Below are positions 37,430 through 48,211 of a DNA stretch of 64,000 nt, in pieces. The position numbers and the translations under genes are program-made. Source of the stretch: Sipunculus nudus (taxonomy: Eukaryota > Annelida > Sipuncula > Golfingiida > Sipunculidae); contig CM049312.1 in the NCBI GenBank assembly GCA_026874595.1, positions 26,405,956 through 26,469,955 on the forward strand. Direction: 5' to 3'. The notes under the pieces were generated by a model. The model saw only the letters and a list, made by a program, of their open reading frames with translations. It was not told where the DNA came from and did no database searches. Within the stretch, counting starts at the first letter, position 1, and each line of letters begins with the position of its first letter.

Positions 37430-38030
37430 AAAAAAAAAAACAAAGGAAAGTCATCAAGTAGGTATTTAAGACACAGCTACCACCTTGAATTTATGACAGG
37501 AAACCATAAAATTACGCCAGAAGAGATCTCTGTAAATAGGTAGAGTTCGAAATCGATATTAGTACCTTCAGCTTGTGGCGGAATACCAATAAATCTCGAT
37601 TTCATATTCATGTCAGACAAAGGACTTTATAAAGCTCCTCATAAGCTCCTCATTAAGTCTACAGACTGTGAGAGATATGGATTCAGTATACAACTTTATT
37701 TTGACCTGTCATAAAATGCTCACTTGAATTCCAGTCTGAATCTATCCACTGAAACCTGGAGTCCGGGGAATATAAAATATTTGTAGCATTTTTTATTGAA
37801 AAGCTTTGAGAGCATTAAAGTATATGTTGTATAATGCTATACTTTCTTACATATTGTGAGTCCTTGCATCCCAGACCTTGATTATCGTCAAAAAACGTAT
37901 ACTTGATACTTTATTTCTGTATGTAAGACATTTTCTCGTGTCTTTTATTTATTGTTCATGTGCTTAATGGACACCAATGTACTTTGGACGAAAATCCCAA
38001 GTCTACATATAAGCGTCTTTGTTGATGATT
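37430..38030. repeat. Diverged direct repeat flanking the P450 pseudogene, left copy
   Basis: It aligns in the same orientation with about 40900-41480 through ordered landmarks: ATACCAATAAATC, CATGTCAGA, ATTCAGTATACA, CATAAAATGCTCA, TATAAAATATTTGTAG (TATAAGTTATTTGTAG in the other copy), GAGAGCAT, ATAATGCTA and GTGTCCTTG-like (GAGTCCTTG). The divergence is high, so this is an old duplication. Confidence 0.6.
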
Positions 38031-38984
38031 TTTTTACACGGAGAGACTAATTCCGAAATATATACAAACAGTGCTAATATGTTCCAGTGAATACTACAGA
38101 TTACCAAACACTAGAACCGTTTTTTATTTTACCATCACCATTATTATTATCACCATATTATTAACTATATTATTAACCATTATTATGTTCACACAGTGAA
38201 CCTCTACCTAGTGTACAGTACTAAAACGATAAGTGCTCCGTTGAGTACTACTTTCTAACTAATAAAAGACAAATATCAGCTCCCCTAGTCTTTACATGTC
38301 AAATGTAGAATACCTTTACTAATGTTGACTGTTTTGCCTGAAACACGTTACTAGGGTCAATAGAATAACAGTTAAACACGCATACACTAAGGACGCTAGC
38401 TCATACATCAGGTTAACACTCTACAGTACCTTGCCCACTCAGATATCGATTAAAAATACTTACACTCATCGGTCTTACCAGGATATGTGATCAGTACCGA
38501 CATTGAAAATCACCTTTTTCAGATTAATTATTACATACTTATGATGTCAAGGATGCATCCCTAAAAAAACAAATGTTGTAAACTTTTGTTATCAGTTAAA
38601 TAAACCATATGTATTATTCCTCTTTAGTTGGACACTAAAGCACAAAATTATTTGTAATAAATCATTGATATCCTTTTTTGTGATTTTTATTAATTTGCAT
38701 ACAAACGTGAACAGAAGGAGGATAAATGCATGGTATTCACATAATATATGTTTCTTAACTAGGAAACATGAAACCGAAATATATACCTATCTATTCTACA
38801 ACATATGCATGAACGCATCTTCTTAATTACATGTATACCAGGGGCCTATCCAGAGGGGTTCCCCAGTCGGTATGACCCCTCTACATTATAATATTTATGA
38901 TTATAACCCCAGTAATGACATTTAAGATACTAGTCTTATACGCAAGTTTAAGAAGTGATAGTTGTAATTTTTGTAGCCGCCACT

Positions 38985-40528
38985 TTAACTAACATTTATT
39001 TTTTTTTTATATATATCCCTGTGTTTGATACAAACTTTGTAGGGCTGGGCATCTAACGACAGACCGAATTCCTTAGGCTTCAGTGTGATTGGATGGTCAG
39101 GAGACTTCTCAAAGTGACAACACCGGAGTAAATTACAAATGACCAAAAAAACCTGCAGCCGCCCAAGGTGCTCCCCAAGACAACGACGCTTACCGTGGCC
39201 AAACGGCGACGCAGCCTCTGCTAAATCTCTGTTGACTTTACCGTTCTCCGTCAGAAACCTCTCTGGAACGAATGATTCGGGTGATTCCCAAAGGGACTCG
39301 TCTCGGTTTACTGCATACAAGTTAAAAAATACCAACGTCTTCTTTGGTATTTTGTATATTTTGAGTTGGGTGTCGGAGATTGTGAAATGGGCCAGCGACA
39401 AAGGAACGATCGAACTGTGGCGAAACACTTCCGCCATAAAAGCCTCTGTGTAAGGCATCCTGGCACGGTCAGAGTAAGAAATACTTAGCTTAGTTCCAAT
39501 GACATCCTCAATTTCTCTCTGGATTCGCTATTGAGCTTCCGGAAATGCCACAAGATAAAGAATACACCAGTGCAGAGTGGAAGTGACGGTGCTTATGCCG
39601 GGTATGATAAGGCTGATTATCGTGTATATGATAGCTTCATCACTCAAACCTACGTCATCCTTGCTGGATTGAGGAATATCTCTTGTTGCTTGTATAAATG
39701 CATCTAAAGCATCCCTCAGTTCTCCATCCTGAAATGTGTCCAGGTGCATCGTGATATGAGGGTCAACAAATGCTTGTACCCTTTCGTTCATGGTGATGAA
39801 TTTGTTTAGTTTCCTTTGGGTGAAAGGTCGTAAAAAGGGTAATAGGTCACTAGCGTTACCACCTGCTGATAGAAACGTCATAAACTCACTGACCATTTTG
39901 ACGTAAGCCTGGAACTGCGGGTCATCCTTAAACTCAAACCGATCACCAAAACAAACTGAAAAGATGATGCTCGCCACAGTGTCCCTGATGGCGATAAAAG
40001 GGTCAGTAACATGTTCACGTGAACATTCAGCCAGCAGGAACTTAGCTAGTTGTAGCGCTTCTTCTGTGATGACGTCATCTATTGGACGATTCCGGGAGGT
40101 ACTAAACATACGCAGTCCCGTTGCTGCGGTTCTCCGATGAAGTCGCCAGCGTGGGCTATAAGACTGCCAGGTGAATGTTGTGCGTTTAGCGATATACTGG
40201 AATGAATTGAAGTCAGGGCGGCCATCGAAGTCCGGTGCTTTATCAATTAACGCTTCTTTCATAGCACCATATTCCGAGATAACTACTGTTCTGTAACTGC
40301 CCATCCGAATCCTGAACACGGGGCCATACTTTTTTGTACATTCGAGTGAACGTAATGTGTGGGTTCTTACCAAGAAGAGGAAGTATGACCAAGTAAGGGT
40401 ATCCCCCATGGTCCCGGAGGCAGATCCCGTGTCCATACAAGATCCCAGATGACATTTGCTATCAGCAGAGCAACCAAAATGAGAAAAAGAACAGCTTGCA
40501 AGTCTATACCTGCATCTGACACCGCCAT
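38985..40528 (-). pseudogene. Cytochrome P450 pseudogene, paralogue of the gene at 28501
   Basis: On the minus strand it starts at an ATG at 40528 followed by an anchor and LPPGPWGIPLLGH. Three lesions against the intact paralogue are visible: a one-base insertion near 40385, a one-base insertion in an A run near 40328-40335, and an in-frame TAG at 39528-39530 where the intact gene has AAG (K333). Beyond these, most of the protein is conserved, including the PGISTV I-helix, EVFR, PERF and the FGHGKRRCLG haem loop. The C-terminus differs (CIKHRDIYKKKINVS). The lesions are few and the copy is otherwise close to the gene, so inactivation is recent. The intact-looking fragments (38985-39458 and 39528-40547) would not make a functional enzyme. 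Confidence 0.9.
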
Positions 40529-40899
40529 TCTTTAGTCGTTCTCTCACCTTTTAAACCGAATCAGCTCTCTATAAGGTATCCTTAGTTTACCCACGTATAG
40601 TCTTTGAACCTTGTCATTATTTATAGCGGTGAAAACATATGCAGTGTCTGGCAATTAATGTGACGGATCGGATCGGAACAAACTGTTATGTTCAAAACCG
40701 TCCTTATCGCGTAATTAATAGGTATCCGGCGACATGTCTTAAATGATAGGAGCGTGTACCCAGAACCTTTTTATACCCATTCTTTTGACGTGATGTATTC
40801 GTATCCGATAACATGTTTAGGGACGTGCACTTTTATTGCTATCCATGGGTTGTGATTCATTGGTATCCTGCCAAGGGTAAACGCTAAAAACACGTTAAA

Positions 40900-41480
40900 T
40901 TTTTCAAAATTATGGTCGCAAACCAATAAGTGACGCTTAATCTACGGTTGTAAACGTGTACAGTTAGAAATCAATACTATCACCTTCAATTTTTTTGGCA
41001 AGATACCAATAAATCAATGTTCATGTCAGAAATATGTCTATGGATTTTCTCATTCACTAAGACTACAGCCTATATGAGTGACATGTATATGATATTCAGT
41101 ATACACTTTCATGTCAACCTATCATAAAATGCTCAACTAATTTTCTAAGCAAGAATATATCCATTAAGGTCTAGCGTCCGGATATATAAGTTATTTGTAG
41201 ACCTGTTTCCAGAGCTCTGAGAGCATAAAACAAAATTTATGTGATATAATGCTAAAGAGTCTATCTATTTGTGTGTCCTTGTATTGAAAGCCATGTTTAT
41301 TGTAAGAACAACGTATGTATAAAATTCATATTTTCGGGTACATAGCATTCGTCCCATGTCATTTATATATCGTATGTATGAATAATTGGACCCCAGGTTA
41401 CTTTGATATGAAAATATCCAACCCGACATATACTTGTCTATGCATATGTTTGTGCCATACAGAAACTCATAGGCAGACTT
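40900..41480. repeat. Diverged direct repeat flanking the P450 pseudogene, right copy
   Basis: Partner of 37430-38030 (see the landmarks there). The pair brackets the pseudogene, so the pseudogene may lie inside a larger old segmental duplication (inference). Confidence 0.6.
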
Positions 41481-41891
41481 ATAGACACACAGTGGAAATG
41501 ATTTCCAGTGAAGTTTACTATAATCATGTATGTTATTGGAGTATAGAATCTTTTTATCTTCTTATAAACTTTATTATTATCATACGTTGCATCGGTAACT
41601 AGCGTGCAATACCAACATGAAAATAATCCGATGTTACGAAGATAAATTGTTCAGGGGATATACTGGGCCTATCCGGGATTCGAACCCATAACTGTGGCGC
41701 ACAAGTCGGGCGTACCAACCGCTTCGCTAGAAGAGAAAGCTTCACTAGCGAGACAGTTCGGTCCGCTTATATGTCCCCCCCCCCCCCTGTAACACACACC
41801 CGTTTAATAGCGTTCTGCTGTCAGAACAAGATAAAATATCTCAGGATTCACACTTTGGGAGCTAATTCCATGGTCCACAAAGTTTGCAGTC

Positions 41892-41909
41892 ATCTCGGAC
41901 GAGCCCCCA
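41892..41909 (-). promoter_or_regulatory. Primer-binding site resembling tRNA-Pro
   Basis: The minus strand reads TGGGGGCTCGTCCGAGAT, three bases (AAA) after the LTR end. From memory, the tRNA-Pro primer-binding site of gammaretroviruses differs from this at one of 18 positions. Position, TGG start and strand all fit an LTR element. The 12-kb copy keeps GGGGCTCGTCC here. Confidence 0.7.
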
Positions 41910-41961
41910 TTTTGTTACGAAGATAAATTGTTCAGGGAAAAAAACTGGGCCGAGCCGGGAT

Positions 41962-42014
41962 TCGAACCCATAACGGTGGCGCACATGTCCGGTGTACCAA
42001 CCGCTTCGCTAGAA
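41962..42014 (-). promoter_or_regulatory. tRNA-type Pol III promoter inside the LTR (right copy)
   Basis: On the minus strand CTAGCGAAGCGGTTGG (A box) and TGGGTTCGAATCCCGG (B box) stand at tRNA-like spacing. The left LTR carries the same pair (about 41678-41732). Confidence 0.7.
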
Positions 42015-42348
42015 AAGCAAGCTTCCTTAGCGAGGCTGTTCGGTCCGCTTTTATGTCACCCCGCCGTAACAATAACCAAGACAAAGATCCGCTCCCATCT
42101 CTCACATGGAATATACCCTTTCGACTGATGACCCTATTGCCTGAAACAGAATCACTAGGGTCACTAGGATAAGATTTAAACACAGAATTTCTCCAATACA
42201 GCGCCGCTCGCCGAGACTGAAAGGCCAATAGATTTAAGTTCTTGATTTGTCCAGCAAACGCCCGTCATTCAAATGAAAACGTTCTTGTCGAAAAGTTCGC
42301 GGGTAATCCAAAAAGAATCCTCATGACTAAGAGACCATAGGTTAATAA

Positions 42349-43043
42349 TGTTACGGAACCTAATATAAACAGATCACGTATGCGTGATGAACACAAATTT
42401 TGAAATGGAGATAAAAACAAATCAGATTCTGTAACACTAGGCAGCGTGAAATGTCTAGGGGAATGTAAAAAGAAGTAAGTGTTTTTTTTTTGTTATTAAT
42501 TAACTATAATTTATTCTTAAAACAACCCTAACATTACAATACACTAAATCAATCCAATTAAACAGGTAAACAGCGGAATAGCAACAAGTCAATACAATCA
42601 CAGAGAAAATAATGTGAGTGCACAGTACCTGGATACCAAGACATCACAACGATAAGTCCTTTAAATGTAAACTCTTGGACTATGACAGACCAGTGGAAAG
42701 TTCTTCCAACATCCAGAAAGTAAACTGAAGTCCATTTGCATAAAATCCAGGAGAAAGTCTTTGAAATCCATAAATGCCGCATTAGTCGGATAAGGTCCTA
42801 GAATCTGGCACACGCTTCTGCGTCCGCTCGAATCTGCTCTGCTGTTCTCTCTCTGCCCTCGTTCTAAAACACAGCCTCTTATATACCTTCAAACCTCAAG
42901 CCGAGAATTTTCCACTTCTCGAACAGTCTATAAGGATCCTACTCCATAGTAAACATGCGTTTCAGGAATTCGCTAGAAAACATCGCCGTGCCTCTACACA
43001 CCATGGTGTTCACGTGATCTCGCCCCAAGCCAGCACGACAACA
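42349..43043 (-). mobile_element. Candidate solo LTR, minus orientation
   Basis: Read on the minus strand, it starts TGTTGTCGTG, has a TATA box (TATATAAG, 42878-42885) about 160 bp from the start, and ends GGTTCCGTAACA. It is 695 bp. It is homologous to 11030-11676 and 63861-64000. The ends (TGTTG...CCGTAACA) match those of the Gmr1-type LTR at 47322, though the interior differs. No primer-binding site or polypurine tract adjoins it and no target duplication is visible (AATAA versus AGAGT), so either the ends are slightly misplaced or a flank was rearranged. Confidence 0.5.
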
Positions 43044-43722
43044 AGAGTTCAACCATCTTAACAGATGCTGTACTGTCAATTAAATGCCTTTAATTGATAA
43101 CAGGTGTGGAATTCAGTGCAATCATTCACCCCATAATTTTTTAATAAACCAACACCTGAGTAGCATTGGGAATTATTAATTCCAATTAATTGGGAATTGA
43201 TTAAATTTACTACATTTTGGTATTGGTCTGGCTTATGATCTGCATCCAAAAAAGGACTCCCAGAAATTTTCACAAACTCTCATAAATGCAGAAATGAAAC
43301 TGAGAATGAGGGTCAGTGAGTGTATACAAATGGAGTCAAGCTTCGTATTTGCCATGTGCACGCATGTTCAGGTCACGGTCAGCGCTCAGTACTTTGGAGT
43401 GAGGGTGTCCAGTGGTTGTCTGTAATACGGCTTTTGTACACCGGCAGTTTCAAAGTATGAACTACAGCATCGGGATTTCAATGTTCGCAGAGGGTTTGTG
43501 AAATGTGTGCTCTAAATTCTGAGGTGAACATCCCATAATCGGGACCCCCACATGACGGAGGCTTGCATTCCTTGAAATGCAGTGGTAATTCACCTGACGA
43601 AGAAGCCTGTGTGCTTCCAACTCGTGTGTTTATAAACTAGTTTGTCTATCTAAAAGGCGTCACTCTTTAACTTTACCTTCGCTTCAACTACAGACTAACA
43701 CGGCTTTACCACTTATTACTAT

Positions 43723-43782
<60 letters not shown>

Positions 43783-44710
43783 TCGTGGATCACAAGACTT
43801 GACTCAATAAGCGTCTTCATCAAGTATGTTGCAAATATAACAACTATTTATTTGCATTCAATTCGATTTGGATAAATACATTAATTGAAAAATAGAGCAT
43901 ATCCATCCCTAGAACATAATATGTGAAAAAAGGCCAGTTTGCTTCACTAAAAACTAAATACTAAAACTAGTGTCATGTTGTAGGTAAATATTATTTTGAT
44001 ATATAATATTGATTGCTTAACTTTCTGCAATTTTGCATTCGAGGCGCAGGTGAAGTTGAGAGTTTATTGATCATTTTTGCGACATCCGTAAGAAAATTGG
44101 GCACCTGCCATCAATCTTTGCTCCTTCCAATGCATTCCAGAGCATCACACGAAGATATGTTGAACGATACACTGCCATTTGCCTTAAGGATTATTGTCAG
44201 AATACCTAACCAGTGACAAAATTATAATTAACTAATTTAGAAAATATGATAAAGAGAGTCTTTATCCGAGGGTCGCAATGGTTCGATAGTTGCTGAGCCA
44301 GCTATTTTCACAAATATGTTGTGTTGGACGGGAGGTATTTTAAAATTGCATGATACGGTAGGCCTAACTTCTCATTAATTATATGGAAATTAAAATCAGA
44401 GAAGTTACTTTTTTTCAAAAAAGGTGCTCCGTCAGATATTAAATAAAAAACGAATACACTCAGTTAATGTATAATAATGTAATCTCAGTTCATAAAATTA
44501 AAATTTTTGTCAGTTTCACGATCAAGACCCCCATATAACAGCACAGGATAGGCAGTTCACTTAAGGCTAAAATTACAAGTGATCTTATTAAATAAAAGGT
44601 CCAATTTTGCTCTCTCTGCTTCATCGACCTATAAGACATTAAGACTATATTATCGAAGCCATGTAACTATCGCCAGCGTGACGGACACCAGCAAAGCGAG
44701 GAATGCACAG
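43044..44710. other. Non-coding stretch with (AC)n(AT)n at 43727-43780
   Basis: No gene recognised. Contains one compound dinucleotide microsatellite. Confidence 0.5.
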
Positions 44711-44716
44711 AGCCAA

Positions 44717-45021
44717 CAGGGGCGGATACAGGAATTTAGAATAGGGGGCTCACTCAGCGATAATTCGTAGCGGGTTAGCTGAGGCGCGAGGCAGAGGGGA
44801 TTGGGCGGGGGAGGCGGGGCTTGTGGTCATGGCCCAGTTGTAGAAAATTTCTGGAAATTTAGGTTGTATTCTTGCAATCTTGGGTCGCTTAAATGCAATA
44901 TAAGCAAAACATACATTGTAACTGTTCTAAACACTTGGTGTACTATGGGGTTTCCCCACCAAGATTTCTTTGGTGAGGTCGAGAAAAGGGTGGGGACCCC
45001 CCCCCCTTAAATCCGCCCCTG
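44717..45021. mobile_element. MITE, 305 bp, with 5-bp target duplication
   Basis: The ends are CAGGGGCGGATACAGG and, reverse-complemented, CAGGGGCGGATTTAAG, sharing an 11-bp perfect inverted repeat. GCCAA flanks both sides (44712-44716 and 45022-45026). There is no ORF. CAGGGGCGGAT-type termini are common among invertebrate MITEs (general knowledge). The superfamily cannot be settled from a 5-bp duplication. Confidence 0.75.
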
Positions 45022-45384
45022 GCCAATGTTAACACATTTATTTTTACTGACAGCTAACTAGACAATCAACCCGCTTGCACATTGCCCTGTGCCGACGAGG
45101 TGCCGGGCCTGTCTGTCTGAGCCTGTGCATGCCGGTTGCTGGACTGGCGATCTGTCAGCCAAAACGAAATGCAACATATGCTCTGAGCACTCCTTGCTGG
45201 GCTGGGGCCTGTTGCATAAAATTTTCGCATATCGCAAATTTGCGATGCACTTGCGATGAAAATTGCGAAGCTCTTGCGACGGTTGCATAAAGCAGTTCGC
45301 ACTTACGATGTTTCACAACGCTGACCTATTTTTTTCTGGGCGCTTCATATTTCCTGCCTGCTCAAGAACATACAGCGCGTTAAC

Positions 45385-46187
45385 ATGTCAGGTGACCCAA
45401 AAAAAGATAATCGACAAGCCAATTACTCAAAAGACGAATTAGAAATTCTAATCCATGAAGTGCAGAGCAGGAAACACATTTTGTTTGCCTCGCTAACGAA
45501 CACCATCACAAACAAAGTTAAGGAAAATAAATGGCACAAAGTGGCCTCGGCCGTGAGTTCCGTGGGACCAATAGTACGAACGGCGGCACAAGTCAGAAAC
45601 AAATGGCGGGAATACGTAAGCAGAACGAAGAAGAAAAATACGGCACACAGGAGGGAAATGAGAGCCACAGGTGGCGGAGTTCACCCGGTGCCGGAGTTGA
45701 CCGATTCAGAAGAGAAGGCACTCTCTGTCGTTGGAAACACTGCCATTTACGGGATAGATAATTCAATAGACACTGATAGATCAACAACAGAAAAATACTT
45801 GCCCTCTTCAGATACAACATACTTTGACAGGGGTTTAGACCCAACTAATCATTCTGCTGAAGAAAGGTCTGCGTCTCCGATCCAGAAGAAGACCTTGCAT
45901 CTGAGGCAAAACAGAAACGAACATCGCGCAAGGCATTTGAGCAAGAAGGGAAAGCACACTCAGAAATTCTCTTGGAGATAGAAAGGGAGAGACTGAATAT
46001 TGAGCAGGAGCACCTAAAAGTGGCTAGAGCAAAGTCTGCCGCTTTACAGAACATAGTCGAATTGCTCAAATCTCATCCATCTTTATGTAAAAATATATAC
46101 GAACACCAAACCCCAAGACAAACTGTACAAAATTACGAATCTCTGGAATCCTTTGAAGCACGAGAGCACATCTACACAAACCTTTAA
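45385..46187 (+). pseudogene. Harbinger Myb/SANT-like DNA-binding protein, one frameshift
   Basis: In Harbinger elements this partner protein binds the transposon ends and helps bring the transposase to DNA and into the nucleus. Residues about 12-80 form a Myb/SANT-like trihelix (YSKDELEILIHEVQSRKHIL, then KWHKVASAVSSV and VRNKWREY). A basic and then acidic linker follows. The first frame ends at 45981, but the expected coiled-coil (LEIERERLNIEQEHLKVARA) continues in another frame to 46187. The switch lies between about 45860 and 45890. This is a single-base lesion or sequencing error rather than an intron, since no splice sites fit. The start ATG at 45385 lies about 180 bp inside the left inverted repeat. 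Confidence 0.8.
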
Positions 46188-46242
46188 TGCAGGTAAGAAA
46201 TTTTGAGGAAAAAAAAATAGTATTGAATTTTTGGCTAAAGGG

Positions 46243-46900
46243 CAATTACCCCCTGGACGTTTACCCTTGACAATAAGCCCCCGGACAATTACCCCCGATA
46301 CAATAACCCCGGACAATAACCCTCAAAACAATAACCCCAGAAACAATAACCCTGGACAATAAACCCCGAAAAATAACCCCGGATAATTACCCCCAAACAA
46401 TACCCTCAAATCAATAATCCTCAAATCAATAACCTGGACAATAAGCCCCCGGACAAATACCCCCCCCCCCCCCCCCGAGACAATAACCTCCAAAACAATA
46501 ACCCCGGACAATAAGCCCCCGGATAATTACCCCCGAGAAAATAACCCCGAAACAATAACCCTCAAAACAATAACCCCGGACAATAAACCCCTGACTATAA
46601 GCCCCAAGACAATAACCCCCAAAACAATAAACCTCAAATCAATAACCCGGACAATAAGCCCCCGAACAAATACCCCCAGAGACAATAACCCCGGACAATA
46701 ACCCTCGAAATAATAACCCCGGAAACAATACCCCGGACAATAACCCCGGAAACAATAACCCCGGACAATAAGCCCCGGGGCAATTACCCAAGGACAATAA
46801 CCCCGAAACAAATGCCCAGATAAAAAGCCCCCAGATAATTACCGCCGAGACAATAACCTCCCAGACATTTAACTCCCCAGACAAATACCCCCGATCGTCC
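46243..46900. repeat. Degenerate 13-bp minisatellite (GGACAATAACCCC)
   Basis: Dozens of GGACAATAACCCC-like units with many variants, plus a C tract near 46461-46477. A short related stretch lies at 47222-47282, and an inverted related stretch at 54355-54480. The minus-strand VIVRGLIV-type ORFs are artefacts. Confidence 0.88.
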
Positions 46901-47303
46901 CCTACCCAGGGTGAGTTCTCTGCATGCTCAATGGGAAGGCTGTGCCTAACAGGCGTGTTTCACTCACATACGAGTGCGATTTTTGGGGTGCCTCTTGTTA
47001 AGACCCAGTAGTGGGGATGATTATGCCACCAGGACCCGCAGGTGCCGTAGACACCGGGCCTGGGTGATACCAGAATAAAATAAAATGATCGGAAGCGAGG
47101 GCTACCGCCCTTTCAAGTAGTTCCAAACCGAAATGGAATTCTGTAGATTTAAATATTTTGGTTAAGATAGATAAGCAGCATTATAAAATGGAGACGGTTA
47201 CCTCCACCGAAAAAAAATGTAAAAAAATATCTCCCCTGACAATTACATACGGATAATGCCCCACGGACATTTACCAACACTAATGAATCAAATAATTTAA
47301 ATT

Positions 47304-47321
47304 ATATATATATATATATAT
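47304..47321. repeat. (TA)n target of the LTR retrotransposon
   Basis: A TA run that resumes at 54008-54032 after the element. The element therefore inserted into a TA microsatellite. The duplication is consistent with ATAT or ATATAT but its length cannot be fixed in a repeat. Confidence 0.85.
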
Positions 47322-48055
47322 TGTTGCATGGACGTCACCCGGACATCGGAAGATGGCGCCACGAAGTGGTGTGGCCGCCCCCGTTTCCACGCTTATGGAT
47401 CCACCCCGCTATCAGTGACTACTGACGCGCTTTTAGAAACATAAAAACTATTCTTGGACCATTCAGTACTGGTTTTGCAGTTCTGCCGGCGCTATCGTTT
47501 CTCTCAAGCAAAACCACAAACTTCTGCGGTTTCCACCCATTGTTGAAAACCTATAAAACGAACTCGCCTGCAGTACGAGGCGGGACTATTGACTTCGCCA
47601 ACGCCACGTTGCTGTTATCCCCGGGGACCGTGACCGTGGGCTCTTGGTCCCTAAGCCCACGGAATGCCATGAAACACGCCATGAACTTTATTATTTAGGA
47701 AGAGGAGAGACTTTATGTTTGTTTGGTGCCACATGGATTAATACAGGACTTCAGTTTTGTGTGTGCCCGAATTATGTGTTGATGATGGACTTCAGTTTCT
47801 CGTATACCGGATTCAGTTAAGTATTTCGTTACAGTTCGTTATTTAGAGACTCAGTTTTCGTCAGAGACTTGGTTATACATTACGTAATGAATTGACTATT
47901 ATATTATTTGTGTATGAATGTAAATATTGTAATATAGGAATATAGCACTGTTTTTGCTCCCATATTTTGGTTACGTATTCATTTGAAGAGAACGTGTCTG
48001 AGCATATGTGTTACGGTTCGGCCTGAGTTGTTTGGTGTGAAAAGGGACCGTAACA
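47322..48055 (+). repeat. 5' LTR, 734 bp
   Basis: Starts TGTTGCATGG and ends GACCGTAACA. It differs from the 3' LTR by one substitution (TCCCTAAGC versus TCCCCAAGC) and a 2-bp indel (CTTTATGTTTG versus CTTTGTTTG). Confidence 0.97.
47552..47558 (+). promoter_or_regulatory. LTR TATA box
   Basis: TATAAAA about 230 bp into the LTR, the expected place for the Pol II core promoter of the element. The 3' LTR has the same box. Confidence 0.6.
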
Positions 48056-48058
48056 TAA

Positions 48059-48076
48059 TGGCGACCGCGACGAGAC
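48059..48076 (+). promoter_or_regulatory. Primer-binding site
   Basis: TGGCGACCGCGACGAGAC begins three bases after the 5' LTR. By memory it is closer to the 3' end of a tRNA-Arg (TGGCGACC) than of tRNA-Trp, with several mismatches to each, so the tRNA identity is open. Confidence 0.6.
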
Positions 48077-48211
48077 CCTGTATTTCGTAATAACGGCTAC
48101 ATTTGGATGTAATATTTCAGTGGTCTCTATAACTTCTAGTTATTGAACTAGTATTTAACTACAATTGAACTCGTATATTTCTCAGACACTTTATCTTGAT
48201 ACTTTGCAAAT

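Larger units (their letters stand above)
41632..42071 (-). mobile_element. Miniature LTR retrotransposon (TRIM-like), copy 2
   Basis: Two about 160-bp terminal repeats (41632-41794 and 41913-42071), both starting TGTTACGAAGATAAATTGTT and ending GTAACA, flank 118 bp. On the minus strand the right copy is the 5' LTR. Three bases after its end lies a primer-binding site (41892-41909). The spacer is homologous to that of the 12-kb copy (GCGTTCTGC, TCAGAACAAGA, GGACGAGCCCC). There is no coding capacity. The flanks (TCCGA on the left, ATAAC on the right) give no target duplication. A C-tract near 41776-41787 interrupts the left LTR. Confidence 0.75.

Noticed and set aside
46083-46884. Minus-strand ORFs rich in VIVRGLIV and RGYCPG
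   Set aside because: Frames through the 13-bp GGACAATAACCCC minisatellite.
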